From: Desulfobacterales bacterium | Lineage (GTDB): Bacteria > Desulfobacterota > Desulfobacteria > Desulfobacterales > Desulfobacteraceae | Direction of reading: 5' to 3' | Assembly (NCBI GenBank): GCA_022361135.1 | Contig: JAKSBM010000670.1 | Span: 1-8,495 of the forward strand | Length of the DNA stretch: 8,495 nt | Shown here: positions 5,729 through 8,495 of the stretch, piece after piece | Numbering within the stretch: position 1 is the first letter of the stretch | How the letters are laid out: each line of letters begins with the position of its first letter | Notes under the pieces: generated by a model | What the model was told of the DNA's origin: nothing | Databases searched by the model: none | Seen by the model: the letters and a program-made list of their open reading frames with translations, nothing else | Translations under genes and position numbers: made by a program

Positions 5729-6544
5729 ATGCCCACGCAAGGAATCGGAGGCCAGACCCCGGTACAAACCCAAACCATAGACCAAACCCAAGGCCCCCAG
5801 GAGGTCGGAAACGGCTTGGGCGGTCATACGGCCCAGGTGGGGAACGCCCGGGGCCGCGGCATCGGCACCATGATCGGCAATGCCTTTAGGGCGGCCGGTA
5901 GAGCCATTTCCAGTTTTTTCGCCAGAATCGGCAACCTCATCACCGGACGAAACAGACAGACACAGGAAACGGCCCAGGCCCGGGATATCCAACAACCGCC
6001 CCCGGCCCAACCCAGCGTCCAAGACATGGCAACCCTTTTCGAAAACCAGGTCCAGGAGGGCTGTGGTATGCTGGACACCAATTCTCTGCAAGGGTACAAC
6101 CAAGGTCGCATCGAAACCATGGCCGACGATGGGGATGTCCAAACCTTCATAGAAACTCATTTGGACGACCCCGACTTCAGCAGCGACACCTTCACCGGCA
6201 TTGACGATCACCCCCCGGAATCCCCCACATTCACTGCCCGGTTCGGCAACAATGAACTGGTCCTTTCCAACCGGAGTTCCAGCAATTTTGAATTCCGGGG
6301 GACCCAGCTCAAGGAGGCCCTGCAGGACAACTTCAGTAATTTAAGGGAACTCATCCAACGGGGCCATCTCACGAAAAATGATACCATGCTCATGGTGGCC
6401 GTGGCGCCTGCCCTGGGCACCCTCCAAAGCCAAATGGGCCACCTTTCATCCGGGGAACGCAGCGAACTCAAGGACGCCATTGCCCCCTTGCCCGTTGGAA
6501 ACACCACCATTGGAGAACTCAGGGACCTTTCCTTCTTGGATTAA
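5729..6544 (+). CDS. Putative type III secreted effector, unknown family
   Basis: I do not recognise the family of this 271-residue protein. Residues 1-40 are rich in Gln, Thr, Gly and Asn, with almost no charge or large hydrophobics, as in disordered type III export signals. Residues 44-72 (GIGTMIGNAFRAAGRAISSF and on) form a small-residue-rich, positively charged amphipathic or hydrophobic segment that could bind the chaperone or insert in a membrane. Residues 74-97 are a polar, Pro-rich linker. Residues 98-271 look like a folded, mainly helical domain with an acidic part (VQTFIETHLDDPDFSSDTF, 137-155) and helices at 192-211 and 216-249. Cys112 is the only cysteine. There is no Sec signal peptide. 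The effector assignment is inferred from the adjacent chaperone, the N-terminal composition and the shared terminator. An anti-host or anti-protist activity cannot be stated from the sequence. Alternatives are a translocator-like or regulatory substrate. Confidence 0.5.
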   Translation: MPTQGIGGQTPVQTQTIDQTQGPQEVGNGLGGHTAQVGNARGRGIGTMIGNAFRAAGRAISSFFARIGNLITGRNRQTQETAQARDIQQPPPAQPSVQDMATLFENQVQEGCGMLDTNSLQGYNQGRIETMADDGDVQTFIETHLDDPDFSSDTFTGIDDHPPESPTFTARFGNNELVLSNRSSSNFEFRGTQLKEALQDNFSNLRELIQRGHLTKNDTMLMVAVAPALGTLQSQMGHLSSGERSELKDAIAPLPVGNTTIGELRDLSFLD

Positions 6545-6563
6545 TCCATGGTCATACCTTTTC

Positions 6564-6595
6564 CGGTGGCGGTCATTCCACCGCCACCGATTTTT
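6564..6595 (+). terminator. Rho-independent terminator of the chaperone-effector unit
   Basis: CGGTGGCGGT (6564-6573) pairs perfectly with ACCGCCACCG (6580-6589) over a 6-nt loop and is followed by ATTTTT (6590-6595). The strong GC stem and T-run sit 20 nt after the stop codon. This is the clearest terminator in the window, and it separates the two-gene unit from the downstream sensor. Confidence 0.9.
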
Positions 6596-6762
6596 CCCCT
6601 TCCTTAAAAAAAATTCAACAGAACCCCTTGCCATCATTGCATTTCTACCTATTTTGCGATAAGCAAGGCAGACTTTTGTCTAAATTTCGGTAGAACTGAG
6701 CTCAAATACCATTGTCCACCGGCCCGGAAGCCGGAATCTCATTTGCCAAGGAAATCGTTCAC
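6596..6762. other. Intergenic region before the sensor gene
   Basis: It holds a long imperfect hairpin: CCTTGC (6626-6631) with GCAAGG (6663-6668), and inner ATTGC with GCGAT. A small AGAC-TTTT-GTCT stem follows, and then CCGGC-CCGGAA-GCCGG around 6719-6734. AAGGAAA (6748-6754) is the ribosome site, 8 nt before ATG 6763. No convincing promoter pair was recognised, although the gene needs its own because a strong terminator lies upstream. Confidence 0.4.
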
Positions 6763-8495
6763 ATGTCACAGGGAAAATCCGTCTGGGAAGGAATCCGCTA
6801 CCCCGTCATCACCGCCACTCTCATTTCCATGCTCATGGTCGCCTTCTGGCAATACACGGCCCGGACCCGGACCCACCAGAACATCTCCGCTGAAACCCAT
6901 TTGAACAACGGGGTGCAACAGCTCCAGCAGGCATTTAACCAGACCGATGCCCTCCTCCTCTACCTCCAGGAACTCACGGCCCAGCATCCGGACATCAACC
7001 CCGCCCGATTCCAGCACATGGCCGCCCTCTGGCTGGGCCAGCATGAATTTCCAGCCCTTCGGGTGGTGCAATTGGCCAAGGATGCCGTCATCTCCCATGT
7101 CCACCCCCTCACGGGAAACGAAGCCTCCCTGGGTCACGATCTTTTGGCCGACCCCAGCCGTCGCAAGGAGGCCAAGGCCGCCTACCTGGGCTTCCGCACC
7201 GTGACCACCCCGGTTCTGAACCTGCGCCAGGGGGGACAGGGCATCATCCACCGCATGTCCATCCGGCTGCCGGGAACCGAGCAGCCCTGGGGTCTGGCCG
7301 TGGTGGTCCAGGACTGGGAACGGCTCAGGGAACTTTCCGGCTTCAACGACCGGGAAAGCGAATTCACCCTCATGATCCGGGGCCGCACCGAGGCCTCGGA
7401 ACCCTGGGGCAAGGCATTTGTGGGCCGGGACGCGGATTTTTCAGCCCCCAATGTCCTCCTCCAGGAAATCTCCGTACCCGGGGGCCATTGGCAGGTGGGC
7501 CTTGCCATCAAACGGGCCCCGGCCTGGTACAGCTTCATGCCCCTGCTCCTGGGGGGAAACCTTCTTTTGCTCATGGCCCTTTACACCCTGCGCAAAAGCA
7601 TCCAGGACAAGGACTGGCCCATCCCCACGGTGGTGGCCGGGACCCTGCTGCTGCTGTTGGCCGTCTTCATCACCCTCTACCTTTTGGTCAACCAGGCGGA
7701 AAAACGTCGCCACCTGGCCACCTGGAGCACCATTAACCAGCGCCGGGTGACCTCCATTTTAAACAGCCACGCCGACTTTGCCCACATGATCGCCCTGCAG
7801 CGGGGCTATGGGGAATTGCCCCCGGAGCTGTTCCGGCAAAAGGGGGAGGAATATGTCCGGGAAAATCCAGAACTCGTCAACTTCACCTGGGTGGACCAAA
7901 ATTATGTGATCCAGGAGGTCACCCCCCGGGAGGGAAACCAACAGATCCTGGGCCTGCGCATCGAATTGGAAGAACCCCGTCGAACCAGCCGCCTGGCCCG
8001 GGAGCTGGGATCCGGGGTTTACACCCGCCCCTTCCCCGCCATCCAGGGGGGCTGGTCCTTTGAATACTGGGTGCCGGTCTTTGGCCGGGATCGCCACTTC
8101 CAGGGTTTGGTGGTCATTGTCTATTCCATGGACCGGCTCATGGAAAGCATCCGGGAGAACGAAGAGGCCGCGGATCTGGACATGGCCATGGTCAGCGACC
8201 TGGGGGAACCCCTGGTGGGTACATTTGCCCCGGGGGCCCGGCCCGAAGACGTCTACACCCGACGCCTCATTCCCCCGGGCCACGGCCTCCGCCTGGTCCT
8301 ATCCCACAAACGACAATCCCTGGATCCCAGTGTGATCTCCGTGGCAATCCTGGGCACCTTCCTCAGCCTGGTTCTCTTTCTTTCCCTGCACCGGCTCCAG
8401 AGGTCCCGGCGGGAACTGGCCCGGCAGAACCGAATTCTGGATGAAACCCAACAACGGCTGGTCAATGAAAAGGAGCTGGTCCACACCACCCTGGA
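6763..8495 (+). CDS. Membrane sensor with tandem CHASE-like domains (3' partial)
   Basis: The frame is open to the window edge, giving 577 residues of a longer protein. The layout is TM1 (14-32), periplasmic module 1 (33-255), TM2 (256-275), a short charged cytoplasmic turn, TM3 (287-308), periplasmic module 2 (309-522), TM4 (523-542), then a charged coiled coil (543-577). Module 1 has the CHASE pattern: a helix, FPALRVVQLAKDAVISHVHP (96-115), GNEASLGHDLLADPSRRKEA (118-137), then a strand ending in a hydrophobic core. Module 2 repeats it as GNQQILGLRIELEEPRR (391-407). CHASE modules sense small extracellular molecules, often of unknown identity. The coiled coil ends in LVNEKELVHTTL, a linker usually followed by a PAS domain and then a histidine kinase or a GGDEF/EAL output. 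The output is therefore outside the window and undecided. AAGGAAA supports the start. Confidence 0.75.
   Translation, partial: MSQGKSVWEGIRYPVITATLISMLMVAFWQYTARTRTHQNISAETHLNNGVQQLQQAFNQTDALLLYLQELTAQHPDINPARFQHMAALWLGQHEFPALRVVQLAKDAVISHVHPLTGNEASLGHDLLADPSRRKEAKAAYLGFRTVTTPVLNLRQGGQGIIHRMSIRLPGTEQPWGLAVVVQDWERLRELSGFNDRESEFTLMIRGRTEASEPWGKAFVGRDADFSAPNVLLQEISVPGGHWQVGLAIKRAPAWYSFMPLLLGGNLLLLMALYTLRKSIQDKDWPIPTVVAGTLLLLLAVFITLYLLVNQAEKRRHLATWSTINQRRVTSILNSHADFAHMIALQRGYGELPPELFRQKGEEYVRENPELVNFTWVDQNYVIQEVTPREGNQQILGLRIELEEPRRTSRLARELGSGVYTRPFPAIQGGWSFEYWVPVFGRDRHFQGLVVIVYSMDRLMESIRENEEAADLDMAMVSDLGEPLVGTFAPGARPEDVYTRRLIPPGHGLRLVLSHKRQSLDPSVISVAILGTFLSLVLFLSLHRLQRSRRELARQNRILDETQQRLVNEKELVHTTL

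Noticed and set aside
7182..7574. Minus-strand 130-residue frame inside the sensor gene
   Set aside because: The + strand frame continues without a stop for 577 codons with clear transmembrane and sensor patterns. The minus frame is a shadow.

Overview
The window looks like chromosomal DNA of a moderately GC-rich Gram-negative bacterium. It has a periplasmic binding-protein transporter, a type III secretion-type chaperone and a multi-pass periplasmic sensor. A sulfate-reducer-like Desulfobacterota (former Deltaproteobacteria) member would fit, but that is an inference from gene style and no marker gene is present. All recognisable genes are on the + strand, and the long minus-strand reading frames look like shadows of them.

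Layout. (1) 3-464 is the 3' end of a TPR protein with a C-terminal zinc-binding SEC-C motif. (2) 465-873 is about 400 bases without a gene. It holds a perfect 10-bp stem-loop after the first gene and, from about 640 to 801, a cluster of overlapping inverted repeats that could be a structured mRNA leader. (3) 874-5055 is a five-gene operon: an M20D-type amidohydrolase, then an ABC importer of the HisJQMP polar amino acid class in the order ATPase, binding protein, permease, permease. The hydrolase and ATPase genes overlap by 11 nt, and the binding protein and first permease by 1 nt (TAATG). An inverted-repeat region at 5073-5147 closes the operon. (4) 5257-6544 is a two-gene unit: a CesT-family (class I) type III secretion chaperone and, 16 nt downstream, a 271-residue protein of unknown family that by position and composition is probably its secreted partner. 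A strong rho-independent terminator follows at 6564-6595. (5) 6763 to the window end is the N-terminal 577 residues of a membrane sensor with two CHASE-like periplasmic modules. Its output domain lies beyond the window.

How the genes work together. The transporter should import a polar, probably cationic, amino acid or a small conjugate of one. The hydrolase has no export signal, so it would cleave the imported amide in the cytoplasm. The chaperone and its neighbour form a separate module that makes sense only if a type III apparatus is encoded elsewhere in the genome. This pair is the most novel item here. No RNA gene, CRISPR array, insertion sequence or transposase was recognised.
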